DNA from: Serratia liquefaciens
GTDB taxonomy: Bacteria; Pseudomonadota; Gammaproteobacteria; Enterobacterales; Enterobacteriaceae
Direction: 5' to 3'
Assembly (NCBI GenBank): GCA_012719855.1
Contig: JAAXZN010000040.1
Location: 1-64,000, forward strand
DNA length: 64,000 nucleotides
The position numbers were made by a program, and so were the translations under genes. The notes beneath the pieces are model-generated. The model saw nothing but the letters and a program-made list of their open reading frames with translations. It ran no database searches and was not told the DNA's origin. The stretch's first letter is position 1. Every line of letters begins with the position of its first letter. Shown here piece by piece: positions 43,570 through 56,243 of the stretch.

Positions 43570-43660
43570 TTTTTCTTATCTCTTTGATGGAAATCGCTGA
43601 GATTAAGCTTAGGTGAATTTTGGTAAGGAGGGAGAGATAGAGATCGCTTGTCGGTTACCT

Positions 43661-43685
43661 CTCCTGCCATGCTACGTGGCAGGAG
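43661..43685. repeat. Hairpin between the N-hydroxylase and the metallo-hydrolase gene
   Basis: CTCCTGCCA (43661-43669) pairs perfectly with TGGCAGGAG (43677-43685) around a 7-nt loop. It lies 28 bp after the end of the metallo-hydrolase gene (minus strand). No U-run on either strand. Confidence 0.6.
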
Positions 43686-43712
43686 GCGAAAACCAGCTGG
43701 CTTGTCAGGGTC

Positions 43713-44513
43713 TTATTCCAGCACGAAAGTGTCTCCGGTCGCGGGTGACACCATCTCCGGTAACCACAGGCGTCCCCAGGTTCCGGTGCAATGGCAGCCC
43801 ATTAATTTCTCTGGTTTTTGCTGATGCAGAAAATGCCTTACCCGCCATAGCGTGCGCGGCGACGCACAGCGTAAATGAAAACCGCCGATCAAGGCGTGGA
43901 TCCGATCGATCCCAGTGATTTTCTGGCAATAACGCACGATGTGAATGATCCCACGATGCCCACAACCGGTAATAATCACCAGTCCGCGATCGGATTTATA
44001 AATCAGCACGCCTTCGTCGATGACATAATCCACCCCTGCATTTTCCCCGGCAATCACCCCGTAAGCGCGCGGTGCGGGTACTGCGATTTCGCCTGACCAC
44101 ATAAAGCGATCGTTTATAGACAGCGGCTGGCGGCTGTACTCCATGCGGTGGCGTGAGTAATCGATATCCAAAGAGAGCTTTTTGATTTTGCGGCTGTGGC
44201 CCAGCACCTTCAGCGCCGCATAGCGCTCGTCGCCGATCTGCGGATGGCAGATGATGCGGCTGTCGTCAGGCAGCCAGGGGACGCCGCCGCAGTGGTCATA
44301 GTGGCCATGAGAGAGCACGGTTGCGGTTATTGTGGAGAGATCGACGCCCATCAGCTGTGCATTGTGCAGGAAGCTGCCATCAGGGCCGGTATCAAATAAA
44401 ATGCTGGCAGTTTCATCCTGAAGCAGCAGGCTTAAGCCGGCCTTGGCCAGCAGTGACGGATTGGCGCCGGCGGCGCGGCGGTTTTCCAGCAGCACCTTGA
44501 AGGTTAATGCCAT
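43713..44513 (-). CDS. Metallo-beta-lactamase-fold hydrolase
   Basis: A 266-aa protein with the metal-binding HxHxDH motif (HGHYDH, 69-74) and later Gly-Cys-Gly-His (VIITGCGHRGI) and GGFHLR segments. It resembles the subgroup annotated after methanogen dihydropterin-methyl-ribofuranosylaminobenzene-phosphate synthase-like proteins, whose role in bacteria is unknown. I start at 44513 (MALTFKVLLENRR); the frame continues to 44603 with poorly conserved residues. It stands alone between the N-hydroxylase and mnmE. Confidence 0.78.
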   Translation of the reverse strand: MALTFKVLLENRRAAGANPSLLAKAGLSLLLQDETASILFDTGPDGSFLHNAQLMGVDLSTITATVLSHGHYDHCGGVPWLPDDSRIICHPQIGDERYAALKVLGHSRKIKKLSLDIDYSRHRMEYSRQPLSINDRFMWSGEIAVPAPRAYGVIAGENAGVDYVIDEGVLIYKSDRGLVIITGCGHRGIIHIVRYCQKITGIDRIHALIGGFHLRCASPRTLWRVRHFLHQQKPEKLMGCHCTGTWGRLWLPEMVSPATGDTFVLE

Positions 44514-44603
44514 CTTTGCTCGTTCCTGAGAGGGATCCCTGACCCACCAGTATATCGTAGAGGGTTGTGACGGCTCTGTGAGCCAAGGCGCAGAGCGGGG
44601 CAA

Positions 44604-44639
44604 AGAAAAACGGCCAGAACAAAGGCTTGTCCTGGCCGT
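44604..44639 (-). terminator. mnmE terminator
   Basis: On the minus strand, ACGGCCAG-G-ACAA and TTGT-T-CTGGCCGT (44639-44627 with 44622-44610) form a 12-bp stem with one mismatch and a 4-nt loop. TTTTTC follows. It lies about 30 bp after the mnmE stop. Confidence 0.85.
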
Positions 44640-44668
44640 GAATAGGTCGGTCGTTGCGTTACCGCCGC

Positions 44669-46033
44669 TTATTTACCGATACAGAAACTGGAGAAAATGC
44701 GTCCCAGCAGGTCATCGGAGGTGAATTCGCCGGTGATTTCACTCAGCGCTTGCTGCGCCAGTCGCAATTCTTCGGCCAGCAGCTCCCCCGCGTAAGCGCT
44801 CACTAACTGTTCTTTGCCCTCGACCAGATGCTGGGCCGCTTGCTCAAGTGCCTGCAGGTGGCGGCGGCGCGCCAGGAAACCGCCTTCCATATTGCTGGTG
44901 AAGCCCATACTCTGCTTCAGGTGGTCTCGCAGCAGGTCAATACCTTCACCGGTACGCGCCGATAGGCGAATAAGTGAGTGACCATTTACTTCTGTCATAC
45001 CCAAGGTTTCACCGGTGATGTCGGCTTTGTTGCGCACCACGGTGATCGGTAGACGATGTGGCAGGCGGGCCATAAACTCCGGCCAAATCTCTGCCGGCTC
45101 GGTCGCCGCGGTGGTGGTGCCATCGACCATGAATAGCACACGGTCTGCCTGTTCGATCTCGTTCCACGCACGTTCGATACCGATACGCTCCACTTCGTCG
45201 CTGGCTTCGCGCAGGCCGGCGGTGTCGATGATGTGTAAAGGCATGCCGTCGATGTGAATATGCTCGCGCAGCACGTCGCGAGTGGTGCCGGCGATATCGG
45301 TGACGATAGCCGCTTCGCGACCGGCCAGTTCGTTCAACAGGCTGGATTTACCGGCGTTAGGACGGCCGGCGATCACCACTTTCATCCCTTCGCGCAGCAG
45401 GCTGCCCTGACGCGCTTCTGCGCGTACGTTGTCCAGGTCGGCCATGACTCCATTGAGCTGCGCTTCGATTTTACCGTCAGACAGGAAGTCGATTTCCTCA
45501 TCCGGGAAGTCGATCGCTGCTTCTACGTAGATTCGCAGGTGAGTAAGTGCTTCCACAAGCTGGTTGATGCGGGTGGAGAACGCCCCCTGCAGCGAGTTCA
45601 TGGCAGAACGCGCCGCCTGTTCAGAGCTGGCGTCGATCAGGTCGGCAATCGCTTCGGCCTGCGCCAGATCCAGTTTGTCATTCAGGAAGGCACGCTCGGA
45701 AAACTCGCCGGGACGAGCGATACGCACGCCGGGCAGCGCCAGTACGCGTTTGAGCAGCAAATCGAGGATAACCGGCCCGCCGTGGCCTTGCAGTTCCAGC
45801 ACGTCTTCGCCGGTAAACGAGTTCGGGCCCGGAAACCACAGCGCGATGCCCTGATCCAGGGTGGCGCCTTCGGCATCACGGAAGGGCAGATAATCGGCGT
45901 ATCGTGGCTTCGGCAGTTTGCCGAGCAGGGCCTGGGCTACGTCTTTGGCGCCACGGCCGGAAATACGCAAAATGCCGACGCCGCCGCGTCCCGGCGGGGT
46001 GGCTTGGGCTACGATGGTATCGGTGGTGCTCAT
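44669..46033 (-). CDS. mnmE: tRNA modification GTPase MnmE (TrmE)
   Basis: MnmE is the GTPase partner of MnmG (16028-17917) in wobble-uridine modification. It has an N-terminal tetrahydrofolate-binding domain ([22 protein letters not shown]). The G domain is inserted in a helical domain: G1 [10 protein letters not shown]3 DTAG, G4 NKAD. The C-terminal motif FCIGK carries the key Cys. The ATG at 46033 gives 454 aa, the E. coli length; the frame runs upstream to 46063 without homology. It is isolated from yidC by a terminator. Confidence 0.96.
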   Translation of the reverse strand: MSTTDTIVAQATPPGRGGVGILRISGRGAKDVAQALLGKLPKPRYADYLPFRDAEGATLDQGIALWFPGPNSFTGEDVLELQGHGGPVILDLLLKRVLALPGVRIARPGEFSERAFLNDKLDLAQAEAIADLIDASSEQAARSAMNSLQGAFSTRINQLVEALTHLRIYVEAAIDFPDEEIDFLSDGKIEAQLNGVMADLDNVRAEARQGSLLREGMKVVIAGRPNAGKSSLLNELAGREAAIVTDIAGTTRDVLREHIHIDGMPLHIIDTAGLREASDEVERIGIERAWNEIEQADRVLFMVDGTTTAATEPAEIWPEFMARLPHRLPITVVRNKADITGETLGMTEVNGHSLIRLSARTGEGIDLLRDHLKQSMGFTSNMEGGFLARRRHLQALEQAAQHLVEGKEQLVSAYAGELLAEELRLAQQALSEITGEFTSDDLLGRIFSSFCIGK

Positions 46034-46061
46034 AGTGATTCTCTCTGACGATTCAATATGC

Positions 46062-46086
46062 AAAAAGGCGGTCTTAATGACCGCCT
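46062..46086 (-). terminator. yidC terminator
   Basis: AGGCGGTC (46066-46073) pairs with GACCGCCT (46079-46086) around TTAAT. On the minus strand the stem is followed by a T-run (46066-46062). It separates yidC from mnmE. Confidence 0.85.
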
Positions 46087-46134
46087 CTTATCTTTTGCTG
46101 CAAGGGTTCAGCGCGCCGAACCCCTACAATACGC

Positions 46135-47772
46135 TTAGGTCTTTTTCTTGTCGCGGCTGTGCAGACCACGTTTTTCCAGGCCGCGGTAAATCAGCTGCTG
46201 CTGGAGGATGGTCACCAGGTTACTGACGATGTAGTACAGCACCAGACCTGACGGGAACCACAGGAAGAACACTGTGAAGATCACCGGCATAAAGGTCATG
46301 ATTTTCTGCTGCATCGGGTCAGTGACGGTGGTTGGCGACATCTTCTGGATGAAGAACATCGTCACGCCCATCAGGATTGGCAAGATATAGTACGGGTCTT
46401 GCGCCGACAGGTCATGGATCCACAGGGCGAACGGCGCATGGCGCAGCTCAACCGAGCCCATCAACATGTAGTACAGCGCCAGGAAGATTGGCATCTGGAT
46501 AACCAGCGGCAAACACCCACCCAACGGGTTCACTTTCTCAGACTTGTACAGCGCCATCATTTCCTGGCTCATGCGCTGTTTGTCATCACCGATACGCTCA
46601 CGCATCGCCTGCAGTTTTGGCTGCAGCATGCGCATTTTGGCCATCGAGGTGTACTGCGCTTTGGTCAGCGGGTACATGATGCCACGCACGATGAAGGTGA
46701 TGATGATAATGGAGAAGCCCCAGTTACCGATAAAGCCGTGGATAAACTTCAGCAATTTGAACAGCGGCTGAGAGATGAACCACAACCAACCGTAATCCAC
46801 GGTCAGATCCAGGTGCGGCGCCAGTTGTGCCATCTGGTCCTGCAGTTCCGGACCCACCCACAGGGTGGCATTCAGCTGCTGCTGCGCACCAGGCTGCACC
46901 ACTACCGGAGTAGATTTGAAGCCAATGGTGGACAGGTTGTCGCCAGGCTTGGCGGTATAGAAGGTGTTGCTGCCCTGAGTTGCCGGTACCCATGCGGTGG
47001 CGAAGTACTGTTGCAGCATGGCAACCCAACCGCCCTGCGTGGTGACACTCAGGTTTTCGTCCTTATCGAACGCATATTTCTGGTATTTGTCTTCGCTGGA
47101 AGAGTACGCCGCACCACGGAAGGTGTGCAGAGCGAAGTTGTTGCTGCCGGTGTCACGGTGCTTAGGCAGCTCGGTCGTCTGCTTCAGTTGGCCGAACAGG
47201 GTCAGTTCCAGCGGGGTGGTGCCTTTGTTGTCGACGTTGTAGTCAACAGCAACTGCGTAATGATTACGCTTGAGCACGAAAGTCTTGGTGTAGATTGCGC
47301 CGTCTTTACCGGTAAAAGTCAGCGGAATGCGCAGCTCTTCCTGGCCTTCCGGCAGGGTGTAGCTGTCCTGCGCCGCCTGGTACAGAGGACGTTCGCCGTT
47401 TGCCGGGTTATCCGGACCGTTTCTGCCGGTCAGGCCGCTTTGCGCCTGATAAACAAATGACGGTGTGGTTTCCAGCAGTTGGAATGGCGTCGATGAACCC
47501 AGAGTGTCCGGGTAAGCCAACAGTTTAGCCTGCTCGATATCACCACCACGGGTGTTGATGGTCAGCGACAGCACGTCAGTATTAACGGTAATCAGTTTAC
47601 CCTGACCACTGGCTGGAACTGCTGAGCTTGCGGCATCACCGGTAGCAGTGTTCGAAGTCTGTTGCGTGGTCTGGGCGACTGGTTGCGGAGCGTTGTCCGT
47701 TTGCCAGGCTTGCCAGATCATGAAAGACACGAACAGCAGAGCGATGAGGAGAAGATTGCGTTGCGAATCCAT
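46135..47772 (-). CDS. yidC: Membrane protein insertase YidC
   Basis: YidC (545 aa, E. coli 548) inserts and folds inner-membrane proteins alone or with SecYEG; F0 subunit c from this same window is a classic client. An N-terminal signal-anchor helix (residues about 6-22) precedes the large periplasmic P1 domain (to about 340). Five conserved helices with the hydrophilic groove follow. The C-terminal tail is basic ([15 protein letters not shown]). It is the last gene of rpmH-rnpA-yidD-yidC; the start is 2 bp from the yidD stop. Confidence 0.97.
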   Translation of the reverse strand: MDSQRNLLLIALLFVSFMIWQAWQTDNAPQPVAQTTQQTSNTATGDAASSAVPASGQGKLITVNTDVLSLTINTRGGDIEQAKLLAYPDTLGSSTPFQLLETTPSFVYQAQSGLTGRNGPDNPANGERPLYQAAQDSYTLPEGQEELRIPLTFTGKDGAIYTKTFVLKRNHYAVAVDYNVDNKGTTPLELTLFGQLKQTTELPKHRDTGSNNFALHTFRGAAYSSSEDKYQKYAFDKDENLSVTTQGGWVAMLQQYFATAWVPATQGSNTFYTAKPGDNLSTIGFKSTPVVVQPGAQQQLNATLWVGPELQDQMAQLAPHLDLTVDYGWLWFISQPLFKLLKFIHGFIGNWGFSIIIITFIVRGIMYPLTKAQYTSMAKMRMLQPKLQAMRERIGDDKQRMSQEMMALYKSEKVNPLGGCLPLVIQMPIFLALYYMLMGSVELRHAPFALWIHDLSAQDPYYILPILMGVTMFFIQKMSPTTVTDPMQQKIMTFMPVIFTVFFLWFPSGLVLYYIVSNLVTILQQQLIYRGLEKRGLHSRDKKKT

Positions 47773-47774
47773 CG

Positions 47775-48032
47775 TTAGTGTTCTCTGTTATCGTCGGGTT
47801 TCGGCGGCACGGGATCATCGCCACCTGGGTTCAAGGGGTGGCATTTTAATACGCGTTTCAATGCTAACCAACTGCCTTTTATCATGCCAAACCTGCTTAA
47901 TGCCTCAATTGCGTAATGAGAGCATGTCGGCTGGAAGCGACAACGAGGCCCAAGCAGCGGACTGATGACGAGCTGGTAAGCCCGCACCAGCCCGATCAGG
48001 ATGCGGGAGCCTGGCGACAGTGGCGACGCCAT
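47775..48032 (-). CDS. yidD: Membrane protein insertion efficiency factor YidD
   Basis: YidD is an 85-aa membrane-associated protein that helps YidC-dependent insertion. It has the conserved core [27 protein letters not shown] with paired cysteines, and [19 protein letters not shown]. It overlaps the end of rnpA by 37 bp in another frame, as in E. coli. Equal in length to the E. coli protein. Confidence 0.95.
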   Translation of the reverse strand: MASPLSPGSRILIGLVRAYQLVISPLLGPRCRFQPTCSHYAIEALSRFGMIKGSWLALKRVLKCHPLNPGGDDPVPPKPDDNREH

Positions 48033-48355
48033 AATTTTTCCAAAGCTTCCGTCAGCGCGCGGTTATCCAAATCCGCTATCCCTTTTTTGGCCACCACGAC
48101 AAAATCCATCGCCGGTAACTCGTGCTGACGTAAACGGAAGCTTTCGCGGGTTAGGCGTTTGATCCGATTGCGTTCATGCGCGCGTTTGACGTGTTTTTTG
48201 GCGACGGTAAGACCGATGCGGGGATGCCCCAGCTGGTTCAGGCGGCCGAGGATGGTGATTTGCGGCGTGCCAGCCCGTTGTGGCTGCTGGAAGACGAAAG
48301 TGAAATGAGTGGGAGTTAACAAACGTAACTCCCTGGGAAAAGCTAGCTTAACCAC
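47996..48355 (-). CDS. rnpA: Ribonuclease P protein component RnpA
   Basis: RnpA (119 aa) is the protein cofactor of RNase P, which trims tRNA 5' leaders. It has the RNA-binding RNR motif [14 protein letters not shown], the [19 protein letters not shown] strand region and the conserved GLTVAKK. It follows rpmH by 18 bp on the same strand and overlaps yidD. Nearly identical to the E. coli protein. Confidence 0.97.
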   Translation of the reverse strand: MVKLAFPRELRLLTPTHFTFVFQQPQRAGTPQITILGRLNQLGHPRIGLTVAKKHVKRAHERNRIKRLTRESFRLRQHELPAMDFVVVAKKGIADLDNRALTEALEKLWRRHCRQAPAS

Positions 48356-48373
48356 TCAGCGGGTTAGCTTTTA

Positions 48374-48526
<153 letters not shown>

Positions 48527-48617
48527 CTAAACTTAAATAATTACTGATCAGTAAACGCGTTTGGCTATTCGGCGTGAAGACGACCGACGCCTCAATCGCA
48601 ATATATAAAGAGGCGGG

Positions 48618-48646
48618 ATTGTAATAATTGTACAGTCCTGAGTCAA
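48618..48646 (-). promoter_or_regulatory. Strong promoter of the rpmH operon
   Basis: On the minus strand, TTGACT (48646-48641), exactly 17 bp, then TACAAT (48623-48618). Predicted start near 48611 gives a leader of about 97 nt to rpmH. Both hexamers are one base from consensus. Confidence 0.7.
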
Positions 48647-48802
48647 TTCACATCGCGCTAGCCTACCTGGTTGTCTGCCAATACGGAGTAAAATCCGGTT
48701 TTGGCCCGTGGTCACCGCAGAATCCTGTCTGGTTAATGACACACCATTAAGGAACCAGGTACACACGTAGGGCGAAGATTATACGGACTCGGGGGTAAAT
48801 CG

Positions 48803-49055
48803 CAAGGATCCCGACGCGATCCTTGTGGCTAAAGCCAAGGATCCGACGTGGATAACAGGGTATAACCGGTTGACAATGTAAAAAATGCCGTTCCTCAGAC
48901 GAGATTTTGCCTGCAATTTTGCGTGACTGGCGAAAAGATCGCCGCAGGCCGGGGCCTGTGGATAAAATGGATCTAATCTGTGATGAAGGGGAGGATCTCT
49001 TGCGCGGATTGCGCTATGATCCGTCATTCCGATCGCGATCTCTCAAGCGGGGATC
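48803..49055. promoter_or_regulatory. dnaA regulatory region: DnaA boxes, inverted repeat and GATC cluster
   Basis: The rpmH-dnaA gap holds a consensus DnaA box TGTGGATAA (48957-48965) and a near match CGTGGATAA (48847-48855), fitting DnaA autoregulation. An inverted repeat CAAGGATC/GATCCTTG (48803-48810, 48818-48825) is followed by a third copy of CAAGGATC at 48836. I count ten GATC sites from 48807 to 49055, so Dam/SeqA control is likely. A -10-like TATGAT is at 49015-49020 without a clear -35. The remaining parts (48647-48800 and 49056-49184) show nothing distinct. Confidence 0.75.
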
Positions 49056-49194
49056 GTGAGGGACATAAACCGTGAAAGGCGGTTCGCATCCCCCACAGGC
49101 AAACAGCCGATGCCGGGTATGTGTCAAAAATCATGAGTTATAAAAAATTAGCCTGATTCTTTTCTTTATTGATCTTGTTCGAGTGGAGTCCGCC

Positions 49195-50592
49195 GTGTCA
49201 CTTTCGCTTTGGCAGCAGTGTCTTGCCCGATTGCAGGATGAGTTACCTGCCACAGAATTTAGTATGTGGATACGCCCATTGCAGGCGGAACTGAGTGACA
49301 ACACCCTGGCGCTGTATGCGCCAAATCGTTTTGTGCTGGATTGGGTTCGCGATAAGTACTTAAACAATATCAATGGCCTGTTGAATGATTTCTGCGGTAC
49401 GGATGCCCCCTTGCTGCGTTTTGAAGTGGGCAGCAAACCGATCTCCCAAATCATCAGCCAGACCGTTACCGCCAGCGTGAGTGCAAGTGCACCCAGCGCA
49501 CCGGTAGCGCGCGCCGTGGCGCCGTCCCGCCCCAGCTGGGACAACGCGGCTCCTCAGCCTGAACTTTCCTACCGCTCCAACGTTAACCCAAAGCATACCT
49601 TTGATAACTTTGTTGAGGGTAAATCCAACCAGTTGGCGCGCGCGGCGGCCCGCCAGGTGGCGGATAACCCGGGCGGTGCCTATAACCCGTTGTTCCTTTA
49701 TGGTGGCACCGGCCTGGGTAAAACTCACCTGTTGCACGCGGTAGGCAACGGCATCATGGCCCGCAAGGCCAACGCCAAAGTGGTCTACATGCACTCTGAA
49801 CGCTTTGTTCAGGACATGGTCAAAGCCTTGCAGAACAATGCCATTGAAGAATTTAAGCGTTATTACCGCTCGGTCGATGCGCTGCTGATCGATGACATCC
49901 AATTTTTTGCCAATAAAGAGCGTTCGCAGGAAGAATTCTTCCATACCTTTAACGCCCTGTTGGAAGGCAATCAGCAGATTATCCTGACCTCAGACCGCTA
50001 CCCCAAAGAGATTAACGGCGTGGAAGATCGCCTGAAGTCTCGCTTCGGTTGGGGGCTGACGGTGGCGATCGAGCCGCCTGAGCTGGAAACCCGCGTGGCG
50101 ATCCTGATGAAAAAGGCCGACGAGAACGATATCCGTCTGCCGGGCGAAGTGGCGTTCTTTATCGCCAAGCGCCTGCGTTCCAACGTGCGTGAGCTCGAAG
50201 GGGCGCTGAACCGCGTGATTGCCAACGCAAACTTTACCGGCCGTGCCATTACCATTGATTTCGTGCGTGAAGCGCTGCGCGATCTGCTGGCTCTGCAGGA
50301 AAAGCTGGTCACCATCGATAATATTCAAAAGACGGTGGCGGAATACTATAAAATTAAAGTCGCGGATTTGTTGTCCAAGCGGCGTTCGCGTTCCGTTGCC
50401 CGCCCGCGCCAAATGGCGATGGCATTGGCAAAAGAACTCACCAACCACAGCCTGCCAGAAATCGGCGATGCGTTTGGTGGCCGCGACCATACCACGGTGT
50501 TGCACGCCTGCCGGAAGATTGAGCAGCTGCGTGAGGAAAGTCACGACATCAAAGAAGATTTCTCCAATTTAATCAGAACATTATCTTCCTAG
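49195..50592 (+). CDS. dnaA: Chromosomal replication initiator DnaA
   Basis: DnaA-ATP binds the boxes in oriC (15660-15956) and opens the 13-mers. It has domain I ([16 protein letters not shown]), a linker rich in Ala/Pro/Ser (about 85-130), AAA+ domain III with Walker [10 protein letters not shown] and Walker B LLIDDIQF, and domain IV with the DNA-binding [16 protein letters not shown] start at GTG 49195 (465 aa, E. coli 467), which has GGAG at 49185-49188. An in-frame GTG at 49183 overlaps that site and is rejected. dnaN follows 4 bp later. Confidence 0.97.
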   Translation: MSLSLWQQCLARLQDELPATEFSMWIRPLQAELSDNTLALYAPNRFVLDWVRDKYLNNINGLLNDFCGTDAPLLRFEVGSKPISQIISQTVTASVSASAPSAPVARAVAPSRPSWDNAAPQPELSYRSNVNPKHTFDNFVEGKSNQLARAAARQVADNPGGAYNPLFLYGGTGLGKTHLLHAVGNGIMARKANAKVVYMHSERFVQDMVKALQNNAIEEFKRYYRSVDALLIDDIQFFANKERSQEEFFHTFNALLEGNQQIILTSDRYPKEINGVEDRLKSRFGWGLTVAIEPPELETRVAILMKKADENDIRLPGEVAFFIAKRLRSNVRELEGALNRVIANANFTGRAITIDFVREALRDLLALQEKLVTIDNIQKTVAEYYKIKVADLLSKRRSRSVARPRQMAMALAKELTNHSLPEIGDAFGGRDHTTVLHACRKIEQLREESHDIKEDFSNLIRTLSS

Positions 50593-50596
50593 CGCT

Positions 50597-51697
50597 ATGA
50601 AATTTATCGTTGAACGTGAGCATCTGCTAAAACCGCTGCAACAGGTGAGCAGCCCGCTGGGCGGCCGCCCAACCTTGCCAATTCTGGGTAACCTGCTGTT
50701 GCAGGTGACGGAAGGCTCCCTGCTGCTGACCGGCACCGATCTGGAGATGGAGATGGTGGCGCGCGTTGCCCTGTCCCAGCCCCATGAAGCGGGCGCGACT
50801 ACCGTCCCCGCGCGTAAATTCTTTGATATCTGCCGTGGTCTGCCTGAAGGGGCCGAGATCACCGTAACGCTTGAAAGCGAGCGCATGCTGGTGCGTTCCG
50901 GCCGCAGCCGCTTCTCACTTTCTACGCTGCCGGCGGCGGATTTCCCGAACCTGGACGACTGGCAGAGCGAAGTTGAATTTTCGCTGCCGCAGGCGACGCT
51001 GAAGCGCCTGATTGAAGCCACGCAGTTCTCGATGGCTCATCAGGACGTGCGTTACTACTTAAACGGCATGCTGTTCGAAACCGAAGGGGAAGAGCTGCGT
51101 ACCGTGGCGACCGACGGTCACCGCCTGGCGGTGTGCTCGATGCCGATCGGCCAGGAATTGCCGTCACATTCGGTGATCGTGCCGCGTAAAGGCGTGATGG
51201 AGCTGGTGCGTCTGCTGGACGGTGGCGAAACCTTGCTGCGGCTGCAGATCGGCAGCAATAACATTCGCGCTCACGTCGGTGACTTTATCTTCACCTCCAA
51301 GCTGGTTGATGGCCGTTTCCCTGATTATCGTCGCGTATTGCCTAAGAACCCGGACAAAACGCTGGAAGCCGGCTGCGACCTGCTCAAGCAGGCGTTTGCC
51401 CGCGCGGCCATTTTGTCGAACGAAAAGTTCCGCGGCGTGCGCCTGTACGTTAGCCAAAACCAGCTCAAGATCACCGCCAACAACCCGGAACAGGAAGAAG
51501 CGGAAGAGATCCTCGATGTCAGCTACGACGGCACCGAGATGGAGATTGGTTTCAACGTCAGTTACGTGCTGGACGTCTTGAACGCGCTCAAGTGTGAAGA
51601 TGTGCGCCTGCTGCTGACCGACTCGGTTTCCAGCGTGCAGATCGAAGACGGTGCCAGCCAGGCGGCGGCTTACGTCGTCATGCCAATGCGGTTGTAG
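50597..51697 (+). CDS. dnaN: DNA polymerase III beta sliding clamp
   Basis: DnaN (366 aa, as in E. coli) dimerises into the ring that tethers DNA polymerase III. It is built of three similar domains, starting MKFIVEREHLLKPLQQV and ending with the conserved YVVMPMRL, which forms part of the partner-binding pocket. It is 4 bp after dnaA and likely translated from the same mRNA. Confidence 0.98.
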   Translation: MKFIVEREHLLKPLQQVSSPLGGRPTLPILGNLLLQVTEGSLLLTGTDLEMEMVARVALSQPHEAGATTVPARKFFDICRGLPEGAEITVTLESERMLVRSGRSRFSLSTLPAADFPNLDDWQSEVEFSLPQATLKRLIEATQFSMAHQDVRYYLNGMLFETEGEELRTVATDGHRLAVCSMPIGQELPSHSVIVPRKGVMELVRLLDGGETLLRLQIGSNNIRAHVGDFIFTSKLVDGRFPDYRRVLPKNPDKTLEAGCDLLKQAFARAAILSNEKFRGVRLYVSQNQLKITANNPEQEEAEEILDVSYDGTEMEIGFNVSYVLDVLNALKCEDVRLLLTDSVSSVQIEDGASQAAAYVVMPMRL

Positions 51698-51742
51698 TCT
51701 CGTTACCTTGAATTACAGCACCGTCATCGGTAAAGAGATTGC

Positions 51743-52828
51743 ATGGCTCTGACGCGTTTACTGATTAAAGACTTCCGCAATATAGAAGCGGCGGATTTGG
51801 CGCTGGCGCCGGGATTCAACTTCCTGGTTGGCGCCAACGGCAGCGGGAAAACCAGCGTGCTTGAGGCGGTGTATACCCTTGGGCACGGGCGTGCATTTCG
51901 CAGCCTGCAGGCCGGTCGGGTGATCCGCCACTACCAGCCGGAGTTCATTTTGCACGGCCGCATTGACGGTGCAGAACGTGAAATTTCCGTAGGATTAAGC
52001 AAGAGCCGTCAGGGGGACAGCAAGGTACGCATCGATGGCAGCGACGGCCACAAAGTGGCTGAACTGGCGCAGCTGTTGCCAATGCAATTGATTACCCCCG
52101 AAGGTTTTACCCTGCTAAACGGCGGGCCGAAATTCCGGCGTGCCTTCCTGGACTGGGGTTGTTTTCATAACGAACCCGGTTTTTTCACCGCCTGGAGCAA
52201 CCTGAAACGGTTACTGAAGCAGCGCAATGCCGCGCTGCGCCAGGTCAGTCGCTATGCGCAAATCCGCGCCTGGGATCAGGAACTGATCCCGTTGGCAGAG
52301 CGCATCAGCGAGTGGCGGGCAGCTTACAGCGACGCGATTGCCGCGGATATTACCGCGACGTGCGCGCAGTTTTTGCCCGAATTTGCCCTGAGTTTCTCTT
52401 TCCAGCGCGGCTGGGACAAAGAGAGCGACTACGGAGAGCTGCTGGAGCGCCAGTTTGAGCGCGACAGGGCGTTAACCTATACCGCGGTGGGGCCGCATAA
52501 GGCGGACTTCCGCATCCGTGCCGACGGCACGCCGGTAGAGGATTTGTTATCGCGCGGTCAGCTTAAATTGCTGATGTGCGCATTGCGCTTAGCGCAGGGT
52601 GAGTTTCTCACCCGGCAGAGCGGGCGGCGTTGCCTGTATCTGATTGATGATTTTGCCTCCGAGCTGGACACCGGCCGTCGCCGGTTGCTGGCCGATCGCC
52701 TGAAAGCCACCCAGGCCCAGGTCTTTGTCAGTGCCGTGAGCGCTGAACAAGTGACCGATATGGCCGGTGAAAAGGGCAAGATGTTCCGCGTGGAACAAGG
52801 TAAAATAGAGGTTCAACCACAGGACTAA
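51743..52828 (+). CDS. recF: DNA replication and repair protein RecF
   Basis: RecF (361 aa, E. coli 357) is an SMC-like ATPase that helps RecOR load RecA at single-strand gaps. Walker [14 protein letters not shown] (about 31-43), the ABC signature in [15 protein letters not shown] and Walker [12 protein letters not shown] are intact. It lies 45 bp after dnaN and 18 bp before gyrB, within the dnaA-dnaN-recF-gyrB run. Confidence 0.97.
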   Translation: MALTRLLIKDFRNIEAADLALAPGFNFLVGANGSGKTSVLEAVYTLGHGRAFRSLQAGRVIRHYQPEFILHGRIDGAEREISVGLSKSRQGDSKVRIDGSDGHKVAELAQLLPMQLITPEGFTLLNGGPKFRRAFLDWGCFHNEPGFFTAWSNLKRLLKQRNAALRQVSRYAQIRAWDQELIPLAERISEWRAAYSDAIAADITATCAQFLPEFALSFSFQRGWDKESDYGELLERQFERDRALTYTAVGPHKADFRIRADGTPVEDLLSRGQLKLLMCALRLAQGEFLTRQSGRRCLYLIDDFASELDTGRRRLLADRLKATQAQVFVSAVSAEQVTDMAGEKGKMFRVEQGKIEVQPQD

Positions 52829-55261
<2,433 letters not shown>

Positions 55262-55278
55262 CGCATTGATGACTGTGA

Positions 55279-55312
55279 AAATCCGCGCCGGGCAACCCGC
55301 GCGGATTTTTTT
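55279..55312 (+). terminator. gyrB terminator
   Basis: AAATCCGCGC (55279-55288) pairs perfectly with GCGCGGATTT (55299-55308), and the loop can close further as CGGG/CCCG. A T-run reaches 55312. Confidence 0.92.
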
Positions 55313-55384
55313 ACGCCGTTTTTGACGCTGACACGGCGGGCTGAAACGCGTTAGCATGGGGAAAAACCACTGGGAGAGGCTCGA

Positions 55385-56200
55385 ATGGCTATTGAACTGA
55401 TTGCGATTGATATGGACGGCACGCTGCTCAACCCGCAGCACCAGATTACGCCGGCGGTAAAGCAGGCAATCACCGAGGCGCGCCGTAAAGGGGTGCACGT
55501 GGTGCTGGCCACCGGACGGCCTTACGTCGGCGTGCAGGACTATCTGCGTCAGTTGGACATTCAGGGGCCCGGTGATTTTTGTATTACCTATAACGGTGCG
55601 CTGGTTTTGAAGGCGGTAGATGGTGCCTGCATCCTGCAGGAAACGCTGGGCTTTGAGGATTATCTCTACTTCGAGCAGATGGCACGCGAATTCGGCGTTC
55701 ACTATCAGGCATTTGATTTCGATACGCTGTATACGCCGAACAAAGATATCGGCAAATACACCGTGCACGAATCGGAGATGACCGGCATTCCGCTCAAATA
55801 CCGCAGCGTGGAAGAGATGGATCCGGCGATTCGTTTCCCTAAGTTGATGATGGTCGACGAGCCTGAGCTGTTGGACCGCGCCATCGCTCGCATCCCGGCT
55901 GAAACGCGGGAGCGTTATACCATCCTGAAAAGCGCGCCGTATTACCTGGAGATCCTGCATAACAACGTGGATAAAGGGACTGGCGTGAAAATGCTGGCCG
56001 ATCATCTCGGTATTGCGCAGCAAAACGTGATGACGTTGGGCGATCAAGCCAATGACACCGCGATGATCGAGTATGCCGGCGTTGGCGTGGCCATGGGCAA
56101 TGCCATTGAGGAACTGAAGGCGGTGGCGCAGTTTGTGACCGCCACCAATACCGAAGACGGCGTGGCTCGCGCCATCGAGAAATTTGTGCTGAATGCCTAA
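55385..56200 (+). CDS. yidA: HAD-family sugar phosphatase YidA
   Basis: This Cof-type HAD phosphatase (271 aa, E. coli 270) has nucleophile motif DMDGTLLNPQ, motif II LATGRP, a lysine in LHNNVDKGTGVKML and motif IV GDQANDTAMIEYAG. It acts on small sugar phosphates in E. coli. A GGGAGAGG site precedes the ATG. E. coli has yidB between gyrB and yidA; it is missing here. Confidence 0.93.
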   Translation: MAIELIAIDMDGTLLNPQHQITPAVKQAITEARRKGVHVVLATGRPYVGVQDYLRQLDIQGPGDFCITYNGALVLKAVDGACILQETLGFEDYLYFEQMAREFGVHYQAFDFDTLYTPNKDIGKYTVHESEMTGIPLKYRSVEEMDPAIRFPKLMMVDEPELLDRAIARIPAETRERYTILKSAPYYLEILHNNVDKGTGVKMLADHLGIAQQNVMTLGDQANDTAMIEYAGVGVAMGNAIEELKAVAQFVTATNTEDGVARAIEKFVLNA

Positions 56201-56211
56201 AGTTGTTTTGC

Positions 56212-56239
56212 ATCAAGGGGCGCAGTTGCGCCCCTTGAT
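56212..56239. terminator. Bidirectional terminator hairpin, 13-bp perfect stem
   Basis: ATCAAGGGGCGCA (56212-56224) and TGCGCCCCTTGAT (56227-56239) are perfect reverse complements separated by GT only. It lies between the convergent yidA and the cyclodeaminase gene. A T4 run (GTTTTG) precedes it, which would serve the minus-strand transcript. Confidence 0.75.
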
Positions 56240-56243
56240 CCCG

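Noticed and set aside
43570-43660. Fur box upstream of the N-hydroxylase gene
   Set aside because: Looked for on both strands; nothing close to the 19-bp GATAATGAT-type palindrome. A partial AATGATAAAT near 42225 is too weak.
48870-48898. TTGACA at 48870-48875 as a dnaA -35
   Set aside because: No acceptable -10 lies 16-18 bp downstream on the plus strand.
49183-49194. Upstream GTG (49183) as the dnaA start
   Set aside because: It overlaps the only good ribosome-binding site (GGAG, 49185-49188), and the conserved N-terminus starts at the GTG at 49195.
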